This document shows, in pieces, positions 8,799 through 17,624 of a stretch of 31,136 nucleotides of DNA; positions within the stretch are counted from its first letter, which is position 1, and each line of letters begins with the position of its first letter. Source of the stretch: CAZPWQ01 sp964590495 (lineage in GTDB: Bacteria > Bacteroidota > Rhodothermia > Balneolales > Balneolaceae); the NCBI GenBank assembly GCA_964590495.1, contig CAZPWQ010000032.1:1-31136 (forward strand), read 5' to 3'. The notes beneath the pieces were generated by a model. The model saw only the letters and a program-made list of their open reading frames with translations. It did not search any database and was not told the DNA's origin. A program made the position numbers and the translations under genes.

Positions 8799-10115
8799 TT
8801 ACCATCCTAAGAAACCCCATGGCAAAGGAACCCGCAGGTATACTGCAAACACATGATAGGTCAGGGGTACTGTAATTAATGTTACCAGCAGGGCCGTTTT
8901 CCAGTAAACGTTAAACCTCCAGAAAAGGAGAGCCATTACTAAAATGGCTGTAGGTATAAAACCGGCATATTCAGCCAAAAGCAGATAAAAGATAACCGAA
9001 CACACCACCAAAGCCATACGGCTGTAATCTTTAGCTGTAATATCATAAGCCTCCTCTGTAAGCTGCAGGTTACCGGAAAAAGTCAGTACCAGAATAGTAA
9101 GTGCCATTAAGCCCAGAATGATATAGGGAAACAACATCGGACCATAACGTTGAGATACTACAGATTGAAAAGCCTCACTGTTGAAGATTTTACCATAACT
9201 TTGATTCTCTTCTTCCAGAAAGCGGTGAAATTCTTCAGCGGATTCGCTGCTACCCCCAAAGCCGGAATTTTCCAAAAAATTCTGATATTCTTCACTTTGG
9301 ACAATCGTCTCTATTGCCTTCAGCAATTTTTCATATAGTTCGTCCGGAATTTCCGGAGGTACAGCCAGGGCGCGCCATGTCTGGCTGGACCAGTCATATC
9401 CCTGTTCTTTAAAACTGGGTATCTCCGGGTGCTCGGGCAATCTTTCGTCCGCCATAACCCCGAGGCTGCGAATTTCACCTGCATCATACAGCGACCGGGC
9501 TTCCGGAAAGCTGCAGACAACTATATCCACCCCTCCGGCTACCAGTTCCTGCAGGGAAGGTGCTGAACCATTGATGGAAATCCAGGTAACGGCGTCAGCC
9601 GGAAATCCCGCCTCTAATAACCAACCTGCCAGGCTTACGTGCCACACGCCGCCAAAAGCTGTACCTGAAGCCTGTAACAAACCTGGATTTTCCCGAATGG
9701 CTTCCTCTAACTCTTGCAGGTTGTCCCAGGGAGCGTCTTTACGCACGAACAAAGCAGCGTTATCCTGGTTGACTTTTACCAGCGGTTGATAATCCTCGTA
9801 GGTAATATTTGTCAGCCCGCGCCAGTGAAGCATATTAAGTTCGGCCGTAATCATGGTCACGTTGTATCCGTCCGGTCTGGCTAAAGCTCCCCTTGTATGA
9901 CCTGTTACTCCTCCTCCCCCCGTAACATTGATTACATTTACAGGTACTCCTGTCTCCCGTTCCATTTGCGACGCAATTTGCCTTGCGACACGATCTGTAC
10001 CTCCACCGGCAGACCAGGGACAAATTAAAAAGATGGGCCGATCCGGATAGGAAGCTTCCTGGCTGCATCCCTGCAGAAAAAACAAAGCCACTATAAAGAG
10101 CAGCGATTTATTCAT
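8799..10115 (-). CDS. Fused TctC substrate-binding lipoprotein and TctB small permease
   Basis: This 438-residue protein joins two parts of a TTT transporter that are normally separate. Residues 1-17 are a lipoprotein signal with lipobox LQGC (Cys17). Residues about 23-320 are a TctC/Bug-type binding protein, with PDRPIFLICPWSAGGGTDRVAR and INVTGGGGVTG near the start. From about 324 it becomes TctB-like: GPMLFP (325-330), four hydrophobic segments, and the typical C-terminus RVPLPWG. The GPxxFP motif normally lies in the periplasmic loop after the first TctB helix, so that helix seems to be replaced by the binding protein. This would keep the binding domain in the periplasm. It directly precedes tctA. 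The reading frame is continuous with no sign of frameshift. Confidence 0.88.
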   Translation of the reverse strand: MNKSLLFIVALFFLQGCSQEASYPDRPIFLICPWSAGGGTDRVARQIASQMERETGVPVNVINVTGGGGVTGHTRGALARPDGYNVTMITAELNMLHWRGLTNITYEDYQPLVKVNQDNAALFVRKDAPWDNLQELEEAIRENPGLLQASGTAFGGVWHVSLAGWLLEAGFPADAVTWISINGSAPSLQELVAGGVDIVVCSFPEARSLYDAGEIRSLGVMADERLPEHPEIPSFKEQGYDWSSQTWRALAVPPEIPDELYEKLLKAIETIVQSEEYQNFLENSGFGGSSESAEEFHRFLEEENQSYGKIFNSEAFQSVVSQRYGPMLFPYIILGLMALTILVLTFSGNLQLTEEAYDITAKDYSRMALVVCSVIFYLLLAEYAGFIPTAILVMALLFWRFNVYWKTALLVTLITVPLTYHVFAVYLRVPLPWGFLGW

Positions 10116-10198
10116 ATTTATCTTATGAGGTACCCATTAAAAATCTTTGTGTCTGATAAACACAGCTTAATTGCTCCGTTTATACTATCTAAAAATCA

Positions 10199-11656
10199 TC
10201 ATTTAATCACGGTCAATATTAAGTCCTGTTCTAGCATATAGGAAGGTAAAGTGAGAGTGCCAACAACAGAACGCCGTAATTCCAGCATCTCTCCATCATC
10301 ATTTTCATATCCGTATCCGTGGGTATCGAATACGATAGCCTGTCCTTCATGTTCGCCGAGATATAACTGACTGTGCCCGCTGTTGCTTGTCTGAAAGGTT
10401 ATGAAAGGTTCATTTGCAAAGATGGTTTTGTATTTGGTTTCTTCATCCAGCTCCGAAGAAATAATCTCCGTATTGGTATTGAAATGAGATAAAAACACAC
10501 CATTGGATGGCATTTCAAATCCGAACGTACTGAAAATATCCCTCAAAATAGTTGCGTGATTCCGGCCGAACCATCCCCCCGTCCAATCATAAATCGTATC
10601 CAGCAGCTTAAATACCTGTACGACAACATTTCTGCGGGTATAGGATAAGTAGCCAAGGTTGACATCTGCATCCGGCGCCAGCCAGGCTTCCTGTACTGAA
10701 AATTCACCGTTTACCTGACGCACCGGCACCTTTATTTGCCTGGGATTGTCGCTATCCGCCAGCGGAAGGCGATCTCCCATTCTCATCCAGCCCGAAACAT
10801 AGGTTGCGTTTGAATCGGAATAGAAGGGCACTCTGTCACCGGTAGTGACGATGAAATCTCCGGCTCCGGCGAAACTTTCTATTTCAGATCCAGAGCCTGT
10901 CGCTATGTTTTCGGACCCGATCCAGCCGTATCCTCTTTCGGAAAGCACAAAAAGGAAAGCGCCTGTTTTTGAAACATGCAGAATCCGGACAGGGCTCCCG
11001 ATCGGAACGATATCAAGATTCCAAAGGTCCCAGCGTGTTTTGCCTGTCTGACTGAGACCGACGTATTCGGGACGAATGGACGGAACAACGCGCAGGCGGC
11101 TGTTTTTTGCGGTAATGCCCGGCTGTGTAGCTATATTGTCGGAGATTGAATCATGAGCCATTTCATCTACCATGGTATCGACCTCACTATCCGAATATCG
11201 TACTCCCAACCTGTTTCCGTACGAGCGCCTTCGCAAATTCTGAATCTGCCTGTCGACAATATCACGGACGACAGCAGATATTTCAGCCGGAGTCATAGAA
11301 CCAAGATCCGGCTCAGTCGTAACCAGACCCGGCGAAAACCTCAACTGCCGGCTAATATGCTGAACAATACTACTGTCAAGCCCGGTGAATACTGTCATTT
11401 TCTGACGGTAGTTCCTGTTCATACGCTCTATCTGAGCCGGCGTCATAACCACTTGGTCAGGATGCTCCATCTTGTCGGTCCAGTATGAGACTGTGCGCAT
11501 TTCCGGTAATGTCCCTGGCACAACATCGGGGGCTCGCAGATAAAGATCAGGGCTGTTCTGGCCCCTTACTTCTTCGCAATACCACGTGAATAACAGTAAA
11601 ATTACGAATAAACCAGCTCCCGTTCTTATGCTCATCATCGTATTATAAACTCTCAT
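10199..11656 (-). CDS. NlpC/P60-like secreted protein with SH3 domains, catalytic Cys missing
   Basis: This 485-residue secreted protein has the layout of YkfC-type gamma-D-glutamyl-L-diamino acid peptidases, which cut peptidoglycan peptides. It has a signal peptide (about 1-32), an N-terminal NlpC-associated helical domain (about 55-190, with VMTPAQIERMN), an SH3b domain (about 190-255, with SPVRILHVSKTGAFLFVLS), a second SH3-like region (about 265-340) and a C-terminal NlpC/P60 fold (about 350-485). The expected Asp-Cys-Ser at the start of the catalytic helix is His367-Ala368-Thr369. The only Cys in the whole protein is in the signal peptide. The second catalytic position appears to be His428. 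It is therefore probably a non-catalytic wall or glycan-binding relative. It starts 5 bases after the upstream GH2 stop; ATG codons at residues 7 and 8 are alternative starts. Confidence 0.8.
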   Translation of the reverse strand: MRVYNTMMSIRTGAGLFVILLLFTWYCEEVRGQNSPDLYLRAPDVVPGTLPEMRTVSYWTDKMEHPDQVVMTPAQIERMNRNYRQKMTVFTGLDSSIVQHISRQLRFSPGLVTTEPDLGSMTPAEISAVVRDIVDRQIQNLRRRSYGNRLGVRYSDSEVDTMVDEMAHDSISDNIATQPGITAKNSRLRVVPSIRPEYVGLSQTGKTRWDLWNLDIVPIGSPVRILHVSKTGAFLFVLSERGYGWIGSENIATGSGSEIESFAGAGDFIVTTGDRVPFYSDSNATYVSGWMRMGDRLPLADSDNPRQIKVPVRQVNGEFSVQEAWLAPDADVNLGYLSYTRRNVVVQVFKLLDTIYDWTGGWFGRNHATILRDIFSTFGFEMPSNGVFLSHFNTNTEIISSELDEETKYKTIFANEPFITFQTSNSGHSQLYLGEHEGQAIVFDTHGYGYENDDGEMLELRRSVVGTLTLPSYMLEQDLILTVIK

Positions 11657-11661
11657 ATGGC

Positions 11662-14600
11662 TTATTTACTTAATGTTACCGGAGATTCAGATGATTGCAG
11701 AAGGTTCAGAAACAGCTTTTTGGCTACAACGGAAGAGGCCTCATCTTTTTCCAGGTTTTCCGGAAATGATAAAGTCGAGAGAATAACATCACCCTGACCT
11801 ACCTGCACAGATGAAAGAGCGGACAAAATCCGTTTCGAGCCCTGATGGCCGAGGGCTACTATCAATTCCGTACCCCAATCATGCAGATCTATACCGCCGA
11901 CCTGTCCGTTCCTGCCTGAGGGCCAGGTTTTGTAGAAGCATTGATACTCCCAGCTCATCCCTTCTCCCTGTGGAAGCCCTTCCAGATATGAACTCTGACC
12001 GACAAACAGGCGTCCACCCCCGTTCCATCGCTCGATTTCCTCTCCCTGGAAAACCGCCGGACGGTTCTGCAGTACCTCGTTGACCTTAGACGCAAAGTTA
12101 TCAGCATTTTGAAGCACGATCAGCTTTGTTCCATTTTTAACACGTTCCATCATATTTTCTACAATGCCTTCCTCCAGTTCTTCGAATTTGTGATTGCCAG
12201 CTATAATGACGTCGACACTATCCATTTCAGAACTGAAATTGCCGGCATTAATATCGCGGGCTTTCTTCAGGAAATTTTTAACAATATTGTCCTGCTCTAT
12301 GACGGCATAGCTGCCGGAAAGGGCCGGACCTTCGCTGATGTCCACGGCAAATACATCATCAAATCCCGATGCTTTTTCACTTCCCCCAGTGGTAAGCGAG
12401 GCGGTCAGTTTATAGTAGCCCGGTTGATCTGCTTCAGGGAGCCTGATATTTTCGACCAGGAGTTCTCCGTACTCTTCGCCCCCTGTGACATCAACCTGGT
12501 AATCTTCACTGAAGATGGTATTCCCGTCTGGGCCGGCGTATGTCACCGACAGAGTATGCCGGCCGTTAAGATCCTCCTCGTTGACGATAAAAAAGTCTGC
12601 AACCGGTGTTGTTCCTGTTGGTAACACTTTGTTCCGGAGTTTGACAGCCACATAAAGAGGTTGCGTATAATGGCTGATAATTTTGGTATCGGACGTGGGA
12701 TTGCGGTACATGTCGACCACATCCGTCCTGGTGGAAGCGGATCCCCAGCCGTTCATATTGTAACCGTCGGCGACATTACTTATCAGTACGTTTTCAATAT
12801 TTCTGCCCTGAAAATAATGCAGATTACGGCCCAGGCTCATGGTCAGGCTGTCTACATTGTGATAAGACTCCCGGAAACCTGTTTTGTCCAGAAATTCATC
12901 ATAATGATTAAACCAATCCACATGTTCCATTTCACGGAAACCAGTCACGCCCGTGATATCCAGTTCTTCCTTGATCTTCTGCAGGCGGACCATGGTACCG
13001 AAAGCTCCCTCTTCGCCCCAGAAGATAATCTCACTCTCGTCCAGATGGTACAGGGAGTCTTCGGGCTGAGGTACACGGGGAGCCCCAACATTACCGCGCA
13101 GATAGTTTTGAGGGTTGTTATAGTTTTCATCTACATATCCCGAGTACGAAAACCAGTGATGCTGGTCGAACCAGCCGCTGTAATACAGTGTGTCGTCGAA
13201 AGGAAGCATATGCAGCTTATAGGGATCTTTTTCCAATCGCTCATAATACTCGATATCCCTGTTCCGATCACTATTGTAGGTTATGATACGCGAAGGATCC
13301 AGCTCATGGACCATTTTGACATTGGCCACATCATCTTCATCGGGGGGGTTTGTGGCTTCGTTTTTCAGATTGTAAATGATCATTGATGGAAACGACCGGT
13401 CACGAATAACCATTCGTCTCAGTTTTTCCCTTCGCCACTCTCTTGCCTTGTCATCCGGTCCGTCGATATTGTCACGGCGATTGGGCGTAATGCGGTAGCC
13501 ACCCGGTTCCTCATACGTCATCAGTCCGGCCGTATCGGAATATTCCATGACCGGTGGCTGACCAATGGCACGATGCAGCAGCATCATATTCAGGCCGAGC
13601 TCTTCAAGCATATCTTTATCACGTCTGGCCATTTCAGGTGTGGCAAAAATTCCGTTCACAGGCCAAAAGCCCCGCGTCATGGCAGCTTTGAGGATGACCC
13701 GCTCCCCATTCAGATAAAATCGCCTGTCCCCATTTTTTTCGCCGACATCGAACCAGCGAAATCCGAACCGCCGGCTGTCCGTATCCTGTATTTGGCCGTT
13801 TTGGCCGGTGAATTCAGCTGTGGCTTGATATAGGGCAGTCTCTTTTTCTTTCAGCCCCTTGTATCCGGCCAGCTTCCACAACTTTGCTTCAGGTACATGG
13901 GCCGAAAATGAGACCGTCTCCGTGCCGGGACTCACATCCGCAGAAACTGTCTGCTCCCAAACCACAGCGTCCGGATCTTCATATTCATGCAAGGCCAACG
14001 ACACATCACCGCTATGCCGGGATCCGGCATGGTTCTCAATCGTTACAAAAACCTCTACACTTTTGGGGTCCGGCTGATTCTGCACATAGATATCGGTAAT
14101 CCGGACTTCATCTGTTGCTACGAGAGTAACCGGACCTGTAATGCCGCCAAAGCCATGTACCGCAGGCACCAGGTTTTCTCCCCAGCGCATCAGAATATTG
14201 TCATTCCATGAAAAATTACCCACCGGATCTGTGATTCTGACGTCCAGCTGGTTCTCTTCTCCGAAAACAACAGCATCGGTAGCGTCGACTTCGAATGGAA
14301 CATTTCCAATAACATCGTATCCCACCAGCTGACCGTTTACAAACACTTCGGCACGCAGGTTCACCTGGTTAAAATCCAGCAAAATACGTTTGCCTTTTAG
14401 CTCCGGATCCAGGGTAAATATCCTGCTCCACCACGAAACGCCCACGTAATCACCGCCGGTATTGGGTATAATGCCTCCGATCTCTCCCCAGTAATGTTCC
14501 TCGACCGTGCCGGGAACGCTGACGATCTTGTCTGATGCCGTACCATTATGCAGGGCTTCCCAGCCGGCGGTGGGTGGATTTACCGGCAGGCTCGAAACAT

Positions 14601-14769
14601 CAACAGGTGGGAGATGAGCCTCATCATCGGCCCATACCGCTGCATGATCAAGCCACAGGCTCCACCCTTCCCCTGACAATTCAATTTCCGTTCTTCCCGG
14701 TTGTGCCAGTGCAACACCTGACCAGAAAATTAAAATCGTTAAAATCGAAGTAATACTTTTACTATTCAT
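11662..14769 (-). CDS. Secreted glycoside hydrolase family 2 protein (paralogue 1)
   Basis: This is a 1035-residue GH2-type exo-glycosidase. It has a signal peptide ending near ALA-Q23, an N-terminal jelly-roll sugar-binding domain (about 30-215), a beta-sandwich (about 220-340) and a TIM barrel from about 345. The acid/base is Glu471 in YNLKNEAT, matching the usual GNE motif, and the nucleophile is Glu586 or Glu587 in WGEEGAFG. After another beta-sandwich (about 720-830), the C-terminus (about 850-1030) is a Rossmann-like GATase-type domain with GTKLIVLQN. It is clearly paralogous to the gene at 23896-26967. The substrate is unknown; beta-galactosides or other plant side-chain sugars fit the neighbourhood. 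The degenerate NlpC/P60 gene follows within 5 bases. Confidence 0.88.
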   Translation of the reverse strand: MNSKSITSILTILIFWSGVALAQPGRTEIELSGEGWSLWLDHAAVWADDEAHLPPVDVSSLPVNPPTAGWEALHNGTASDKIVSVPGTVEEHYWGEIGGIIPNTGGDYVGVSWWSRIFTLDPELKGKRILLDFNQVNLRAEVFVNGQLVGYDVIGNVPFEVDATDAVVFGEENQLDVRITDPVGNFSWNDNILMRWGENLVPAVHGFGGITGPVTLVATDEVRITDIYVQNQPDPKSVEVFVTIENHAGSRHSGDVSLALHEYEDPDAVVWEQTVSADVSPGTETVSFSAHVPEAKLWKLAGYKGLKEKETALYQATAEFTGQNGQIQDTDSRRFGFRWFDVGEKNGDRRFYLNGERVILKAAMTRGFWPVNGIFATPEMARRDKDMLEELGLNMMLLHRAIGQPPVMEYSDTAGLMTYEEPGGYRITPNRRDNIDGPDDKAREWRREKLRRMVIRDRSFPSMIIYNLKNEATNPPDEDDVANVKMVHELDPSRIITYNSDRNRDIEYYERLEKDPYKLHMLPFDDTLYYSGWFDQHHWFSYSGYVDENYNNPQNYLRGNVGAPRVPQPEDSLYHLDESEIIFWGEEGAFGTMVRLQKIKEELDITGVTGFREMEHVDWFNHYDEFLDKTGFRESYHNVDSLTMSLGRNLHYFQGRNIENVLISNVADGYNMNGWGSASTRTDVVDMYRNPTSDTKIISHYTQPLYVAVKLRNKVLPTGTTPVADFFIVNEEDLNGRHTLSVTYAGPDGNTIFSEDYQVDVTGGEEYGELLVENIRLPEADQPGYYKLTASLTTGGSEKASGFDDVFAVDISEGPALSGSYAVIEQDNIVKNFLKKARDINAGNFSSEMDSVDVIIAGNHKFEELEEGIVENMMERVKNGTKLIVLQNADNFASKVNEVLQNRPAVFQGEEIERWNGGGRLFVGQSSYLEGLPQGEGMSWEYQCFYKTWPSGRNGQVGGIDLHDWGTELIVALGHQGSKRILSALSSVQVGQGDVILSTLSFPENLEKDEASSVVAKKLFLNLLQSSESPVTLSK

Positions 14770-15142
14770 AGCTGTGTATATTGTTAACTATTAATGCCAA
14801 CTGTGGTTATAATCCCGGTACAAGGCCTAATGCTTTTTGGTCATTCTCTCTCGAAGTGGGTTGTTGTTCTGGCTCTGTCCCTCCACTTCGCAGTCTTTCC
14901 GAGCCAATTTCCAGCCTGAAGTCGATAAATCTCATTCGCTTCATATTTGGCTGCTTATCCAGAGTGGATGAGATCCTTCGGCTCCATTCTCCCGACGGCT
15001 GTCGGGATCATTCCGCTCAGGATGACACCATAGTGTGGCTGTGAATGAGACTCGACAGCCCTGCATGCCCGTCAGGAGTATCCCTACCTGCTTATATACA
15101 TTCCTCTTATCCCCTGCCACACAAACTGTTATATATTTCACC
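14770..15142. other. 373-bp intergenic gap holding a REP-like repeat
   Basis: No protein gene is supported. The gap holds the REP-like element at 14961-15027 and a weaker inverted repeat with 8-bp arms at 14852-14859 and 14883-14890. The rest shows nothing recognisable. It separates the SMP-30 lipoprotein gene from the downstream GH2 gene, so a promoter for the latter could lie here, but no convincing box was found. Confidence 0.6.
14961..15027 (-). repeat. REP-like dispersed repeat with central hairpin
   Basis: Read on the minus strand, this begins TGTCATCCTGAGCGGA, passes through a perfect 6-bp-arm hairpin (CCCGAC-AGCC-GTCGGG, 14991-15006), and ends CCGAAGGATCTCATCCACTCT. The outer TCATCCTGAGCG and GAAGGATCT pieces match a dispersed intergenic repeat that I recall from many bacterial genomes. 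It has no coding capacity. Confidence 0.7.
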
Positions 15143-17095
15143 TTACACACCTCTGACATTGGTCCGGATGCTGTATACCTTGTCATAGCTGGTGATGTAC
15201 AGGGTCTGCATATCTTCACCTCCGAAGGTGCAATTAACGGGGTAAGTGGGTGTATTAACCATCCCGATATACTCACCATCAGAATTGAAAATCTGAACTC
15301 CGGCATACGTCGCCACATAGAGGTTCCCTTGTTCATCCACGGCCATTCCGTCGGCGCCCGAAGATCTGCCTTTCCTGTCGAGTACATCTCCGGTCAGGCG
15401 CAGCTGGGCAAATTTTTGCCCATTGGAGATGGTGCCGTCGTCATTTACATCATAGCTCCAGACAAAATGATCTTTATCGCTGTCTACATCCCACCAGCTC
15501 TCGTTGTCGTAGGTGTTATTGATGTACAGCGTTTGTCCGTCGGGACTTAAAATAATTCCATTGGGCATGGCAAAATCATCGTGAGGAAGCAACCTTGCCA
15601 CTTCACCCTCTGGGCTGAGATAATACACCGAGCGCCCCGGCTGATTTTTTTCTTCATCGGGTGTGAATTGCGGATCCGTAAAATAAATACCACCCTCGGC
15701 ATCCATCACTATATCATTCGGACCATCGAGCGAAGTTCCGTTATAACTATCAGCCATCATTTCTTCTACATCTCCGTTCGTATTCATCCTGAGAACCCGG
15801 TGTCCGAACATGTCGGCGACAATGAGATTACCTTCACCGTCGGGTATGATCCCGTTCGTCTGCATTTCTCCCTGAGTGATATTCCGGTAACTTCCGTCCG
15901 GATCCATTTCAACAAGGGAACTCCGTCCGGGATCTCCATTCCATTCTGCATCGAAATACATATTCGAGAAATAAAGCTTCCCATTTATCCAGGCAGGTCC
16001 CTCGGTAAAATAGAGCTGCGGGCCCGCCCCCGATGAACCGTCGATTACCGTCTCCACCTGCGCATCTTCGGGGATGATGGCATGGTATCGCGACAGCATC
16101 TCCTCCATAGCTTCCGTATAGTCGGTCCGCGGCGGGAAAAATACGTCCAGGGCATCCGACCCATAGGGTCCGAGCTTTCCACCGTGTACCATCGGTGCCG
16201 GCAGAGCCACGATGTCTCCCGCTCTCATACGTACGGTATCGGCAAGAATATACTCATCAATGTAGCCCCTAAGCCCGATCATGACCTGCTCCTCCGGGTG
16301 CAGGTGATAGGCAAATTCTATACCCGGATCCATTCTCAAAAAGCTCATCTGTAGTCCATGGCCGTTAATAAGCCGGGCATTGGCGCCCGGCACGAGCTCG
16401 GTAAACTGGAAATCGTACAGATCGTATACCCGGTTCGCCTCCACACTGGGATCGATAGGAAATTCTGTAATATCGATGTCCGCTCCGGTAATCAGGGACC
16501 CATATTTCTCGAGATAAAACTCCGGAACCGGTGCATACACCATCAGCAGCCGTGCACCTTCCTCCCCGGCGCGGACGGCGGTTTCAGCTCCTTCCTGCAG
16601 GTAAACGAATTCTTTTCGTGTTGTAGCTCCGTGAACCCCATCGGGAGCCTCCCGCTGTATAGCCCTCAGAGTGGCGTAGTCTCCGTTGATCCGCTCCTGC
16701 ACATCTCCTTTCCATACAAACAGAAATCGTTCTCCGGGAATAGTCCTTTCAGGGAGTGTTGCACCGGGTTCCAGGCTAACGAAACTCATCAGATTACCCT
16801 TTCCCCAATATGCTTTGGCCGTAGCCCCGTCGGCCAATTCAATCGAAGGCAGCGCTGTAATGTTTACCACTTCACCGGATCCGACATTTGACAAAACATT
16901 TGTTTCCGGTATATCTGAGCGCGTGCGTACTGCCACATCGTTTTCGGCGATCAGCTTTTCATTTAAATTATTCCACAAAGGTGATTCGCCCGAACTGCTT
17001 TGATTGTTATTCTGAGAACAGGCCATACATCCCAAAAGTACAGCACTAAAAAGAATAGTTCGTGACAGCGTCAATAGATTTAGTTCCTTCTTCAT
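15143..17095 (-). CDS. Double-cupin plus SMP-30/gluconolactonase lipoprotein
   Basis: This 650-residue lipoprotein has a lipobox LLGC (about Cys23). It has two cupin-like domains (about 75-190 and 225-325), the second with the metal-type motif HLHPEE and ALPAPMVHGG. A C-terminal six-bladed SMP-30/gluconolactonase propeller follows (about 355-650). Propeller metal-site segments are visible: TEGPAW near 364, LDGPNDI near 457 and ADGMAVD near 581. SMP-30 enzymes hydrolyse sugar lactones to aldonic acids, so a lactonase role next to a PQQ dehydrogenase is reasonable. The open frame extends upstream to 17269, but ATG 17095 is chosen because it gives a proper lipoprotein signal and the 58 extra residues look non-coding. 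The cupin-lactonase fusion is uncommon in my experience. Confidence 0.85.
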   Translation of the reverse strand: MKKELNLLTLSRTILFSAVLLGCMACSQNNNQSSSGESPLWNNLNEKLIAENDVAVRTRSDIPETNVLSNVGSGEVVNITALPSIELADGATAKAYWGKGNLMSFVSLEPGATLPERTIPGERFLFVWKGDVQERINGDYATLRAIQREAPDGVHGATTRKEFVYLQEGAETAVRAGEEGARLLMVYAPVPEFYLEKYGSLITGADIDITEFPIDPSVEANRVYDLYDFQFTELVPGANARLINGHGLQMSFLRMDPGIEFAYHLHPEEQVMIGLRGYIDEYILADTVRMRAGDIVALPAPMVHGGKLGPYGSDALDVFFPPRTDYTEAMEEMLSRYHAIIPEDAQVETVIDGSSGAGPQLYFTEGPAWINGKLYFSNMYFDAEWNGDPGRSSLVEMDPDGSYRNITQGEMQTNGIIPDGEGNLIVADMFGHRVLRMNTNGDVEEMMADSYNGTSLDGPNDIVMDAEGGIYFTDPQFTPDEEKNQPGRSVYYLSPEGEVARLLPHDDFAMPNGIILSPDGQTLYINNTYDNESWWDVDSDKDHFVWSYDVNDDGTISNGQKFAQLRLTGDVLDRKGRSSGADGMAVDEQGNLYVATYAGVQIFNSDGEYIGMVNTPTYPVNCTFGGEDMQTLYITSYDKVYSIRTNVRGV

Positions 17096-17291
17096 ATAAA
17101 AATAATTACCTGTTTTAGTTGAGTTAATGTAATTCAGATTATTGAATTCGATAAATTTTAGCGCCTGAATTAGTAAAATTGAGTTATAGTTATTTGTCCG
17201 ACTCCTTAACGGTAAGCCCCAAGTTGTTCTAGTGTGGTAACATAATACGTTAAATAGCCTTATCATCATTATGGACGGTCATCCCCCTTAA

Positions 17292-17415
17292 TGAGGCTGT
17301 CCAAAAAATCATTTGTTGTTTTCGAGGAGACCTCCAAGGTTTCTGAAACCTTGGAGGTCTATACCTAAATAATTTAAGTTTTCAAAAAGAAAAAAAGGCT
17401 TTTTGGGCAGCCTCA
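17292..17415. mobile_element. MITE-like element with IS-type terminal inverted repeats
   Basis: This is a 124-bp non-coding element. The left end TGAGGCTGTCCAAAAA (17292-17307) and the right end TTTTTGGGCAGCCTCA (17400-17415) are inverted copies with one mismatch in 16. The sequence GAGGCTGTCC resembles the ends of several insertion-sequence families. In the middle, 17328-17360 is a perfect 15-bp-arm palindrome with a 3-base CTG loop. No convincing target-site duplication is visible. Confidence 0.7.
17328..17360. repeat. Perfect 15-bp inverted repeat inside the MITE-like element
   Basis: The arms AGACCTCCAAGGTTT and AAACCTTGGAGGTCT are exact reverse complements around CTG. This would form a very stable hairpin in either transcript. 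Similar GACCTCCAAGGTTT palindromes are, from memory, dispersed in Bacteroidota genomes. Confidence 0.85.
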
Positions 17416-17624
17416 CATTGGTGCCGCTATTGGATATTGACCCATTCATTATATATTTAATTTTTTTAATACCGGTAACACCAAGCTTCAGAAATTATGC
17501 GGATAGAAAAATCGCCTTCTTCCGTAAATTTTTTCAGTAGTATTAAACCTATCATTCAGTTGAAGATGATCCCGTGATATATTATGTACCCTTTGTTTGG
17601 AGCCCGATTTAATTCTTTTTTTAC

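Noticed and set aside
12661..13386. A 241-codon plus-strand open frame opposite the GH2 gene
   Set aside because: It lies wholly antisense to a well-supported GH2 barrel with intact catalytic motifs, and its product has no recognisable domain. It is a shadow of the real gene.
17096..17269. N-terminal extension of the SMP-30 lipoprotein to 17269
   Set aside because: The 58 extra residues are unlike any signal sequence, while ATG 17095 gives a proper lipoprotein signal.
17292..17415. Target-site duplication at the MITE-like element
   Set aside because: Flanking bases (CTTAA left, CATTG right) do not match, so no duplication is claimed.
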